DNA of 64,000 nucleotides. Source: Amycolatopsis umgeniensis. GTDB taxonomy: Bacteria > Actinomycetota > Actinomycetes > Mycobacteriales > Pseudonocardiaceae. Under the pieces are notes generated by a model. It had not been told where the DNA came from. It saw nothing but the letters and a program-made list of their open reading frames with translations, and ran no database searches. The first letter of the stretch is position 1. Each line of letters opens with the position of its first letter. The stretch is taken from contig NZ_JACHMX010000001.1 of assembly GCF_014205155.1 (NCBI RefSeq), positions 3,472,001 to 3,536,000 on the forward strand. Reading direction: 5' to 3'. Made by a program: the position numbers and the translations under genes. Below, piece by piece: positions 62,626-64,000 of the stretch.

Positions 62626-63566
62626 GCGGACCACGTACGCAGTTCCGGGTCCCAACTGCCGGTCGGCGGCTCGGGCCGCAACAGCGAACCGAGGAAGTCG
62701 TAAGCAAGCTTCTCGGCTTCGTCAAAGCGGCGAAGGTGTTCCGGCAGTTCGAGAACGCCGGCGGCGACCTTGTCGTAGCCGTCACGCCAGGTGCCGGGGT
62801 CCGGGACACCGAACCGGTCCGGCAGTTCGAGGACGACGCCCCGTTGCTGCCGACGTGCCACTTCGTCACGCAGGACGCGATGCGTTTCGGGGCCCGGCAA
62901 CCGTACTTTGAGTGCGACGAGGACAAGGTCGACGAGGTCCTTGTAGCGAGTGGACGACTGCCCATCGGCCCGATGGCGCTCGTACATCGCGCAGACCTTC
63001 TCGGCCACGTGGTCTTCGAACGGATAGAGCCGCGCCAGGGGCCAAGGAGCGCAATCCGTCTTGTACACGGGCGCGAGTGGTTCGACGACGACCTTTCCGC
63101 GGGGCGCCCACGCCGAGACCACGACGTCCACCTTGACCCGATGCCCGAGCGGTGCGTTTCCGAACATGGCCATGAACTTCACCGTGCGGGTCGGGCGATC
63201 GAGCTGGACAGGGACAGAGGTGCCGAGGTGATCGAACCAGATGTCATCGTCCAAGCGACGGACCGCGGCCATCTTCAGTGCCTCGACCGCCGCTTCGGTG
63301 GTGCCCTCGGCGCTGAGGAGGTCCACATCCGTGGAGTACCGAGCGGTCGGCCAACGCACCAGCAACGCTTGACCGCCTTTGAGTACCCACTTGTCCGCTT
63401 CCGCGCCGTCGAAGACACGGGCGATCAAGCGGCGATGGAAATGCTGCTCCAGCAGTTCGCCGACGTTGCCACCCGCCTCCTTCGCCATCGCTTTGGCGCG
63501 ACCTCTTTGTGAAGTGAGGTAGTCCTGTGGACTCTTGGGTCTCTTCCGCACTGCCATGATCATCAT
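62622..63566 (-). CDS. AbiEii/AbiGii-type nucleotidyltransferase toxin
   Basis: A 314-aa nucleotidyltransferase of the AbiEii/MenT family, type IV toxin-antitoxin. It has KWVLKGGQALLVRWPTARYSTDVDLL (GG..L then the D-x-D metal motif in STDVDLL) and VKVDVVV with the third acidic residue; the tail has PFEDHVAEKVCAMYERH with the conserved Lys. In AbiE the toxin blocks growth by modifying a nucleic-acid or tRNA target and gives phage resistance by abortive infection. Starts possible at 63566, 63563 or 63557. Its own antitoxin lies upstream. Confidence 0.85.
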   Translation of the reverse strand: MMIMAVRKRPKSPQDYLTSQRGRAKAMAKEAGGNVGELLEQHFHRRLIARVFDGAEADKWVLKGGQALLVRWPTARYSTDVDLLSAEGTTEAAVEALKMAAVRRLDDDIWFDHLGTSVPVQLDRPTRTVKFMAMFGNAPLGHRVKVDVVVSAWAPRGKVVVEPLAPVYKTDCAPWPLARLYPFEDHVAEKVCAMYERHRADGQSSTRYKDLVDLVLVALKVRLPGPETHRVLRDEVARRQQRGVVLELPDRFGVPDPGTWRDGYDKVAAGVLELPEHLRRFDEAEKLAYDFLGSLLRPEPPTGSWDPELRTWSA

Positions 63567-63607
63567 TCTTGACCATCATGTTGCGGTGAGTAGCCGTGGA
63601 GTCCCCG

Positions 63608-64000
63608 TCAGTGAACGCTCGGTGGCGCCGGTCTCCGGGCGAGCAGCGCGGTACTGGTTCCGATTTGGACGAGCAGATGCTCGAGCAGGGCTTCACCATC
63701 GTCCGGGCGACGGATTCCGTAGCGCAGCGCGTAAGGGCCGATGCTGTCGCTCAGCACGTCGAGCTGGACCAGGTTCGCCAGCACGGCGTCATGGATGATC
63801 GCGCCGACGTGACTGCCATCCAGGTGTTGATCGAGCAGGTCGCAGATGGTCCTCAGCGCGGTCGTGACCGGGAGTCGGTCGACGAAGGTCACGTCGTCGC
63901 GATCGAGATCGGCGAGTTTGAACCACAGATCCGGGTCACGGCTGGTGCGCCTTCGGGAACTGGTGAAGGTGATGCGGTCGGCGACCAACTCGCCCAGGCC
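63608..64000 (-). CDS. AbiEi-type antitoxin (5' part beyond window)
   Basis: The visible 130 residues read from LGELVADRITFTSSRRR to a stop at 63608, matching the core of AbiEi_4 antitoxins, whose N-terminal winged helix would lie off the right edge. The reading frame is open to base 64000. It sits 41 bp before the toxin start in the usual antitoxin-then-toxin order. It should repress the operon. Confidence 0.75.
   Translation of the reverse strand, partial: GLGELVADRITFTSSRRRTSRDPDLWFKLADLDRDDVTFVDRLPVTTALRTICDLLDQHLDGSHVGAIIHDAVLANLVQLDVLSDSIGPYALRYGIRRPDDGEALLEHLLVQIGTSTALLARRPAPPSVH

Overview
The window is chromosomal DNA from a high-GC filamentous actinomycete, most likely a Pseudonocardiaceae member such as Amycolatopsis (inferred from content, not from a search). 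Supporting signs are the many GTG and TTG starts, a mycothiol-dependent formaldehyde dehydrogenase, an actinobacterial-type integration host factor, a complete conservon (cvnABCD), two citrate synthases, and seven TetR-family regulators in 64 kb. I found no rRNA, tRNA, insertion sequence, CRISPR array or phage module. Layout: 1-9.8 kb holds an acyl-CoA dehydrogenase (cut by the left edge), a dicarboxylate symporter, an Sfp-type phosphopantetheinyl transferase, an isochorismate synthase, an IHF-like protein, an acyl-CoA ligase, an orphan sugar-binding lipoprotein, and a TetR/4-TM protein pair that diverges around two tet-operator-like palindromes. 10-15.7 kb has a small acidic protein, a Tat-exported metallophosphoesterase, a secreted C39-like cysteine peptidase, and mycothiol-dependent formaldehyde dehydrogenase coupled to a cyclotransferase-like protein. 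15.7-19.5 kb is an AGPS-like flavoprotein divergent from a TetR-GlpD pair. 19.8-23.4 kb is a six-gene operon in which every start overlaps the previous stop: XRE regulator, two related 4-TM proteins, a one-TM protein, and an ABC ATPase with its permease. 23.4-32.7 kb carries photolyase, citrate synthase, a PfkB-type sugar kinase, a TetR/acyl-CoA dehydrogenase pair, a Q/P-rich membrane protein, an amidohydrolase, and a GNAT/mutarotase pair. 32.8-42.8 kb carries a second acyl-CoA ligase, an aminoglycoside adenylyltransferase-like gene, a TetR with two tandem metallo-beta-lactamase-fold hydrolases, an APC permease, a lipoprotein and MFS exporter, PdxH, and a small secreted protein. 43.2-50.0 kb is a probable seven-gene operon joining a NitT/TauT-type ABC importer to a NIT-domain conservon. 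50-58 kb has a TetR/secreted lipase pair, the urease operon ureABCFGD, and the second citrate synthase. 58-64 kb has an EphD-like hydrolase-SDR fusion with its TetR, an MFS/TetR pair, and an AbiEii/AbiEi toxin-antitoxin pair cut by the right edge. The most striking non-coding feature is the density of long, often perfect, intergenic inverted repeats (arms of 13-30 bp). They fall into a few sequence families, mostly sit between convergent genes or after operons, and in places intrude into regulatory or coding sequence. Several regulator genes also have promoter/start arrangements that predict leaderless mRNAs.
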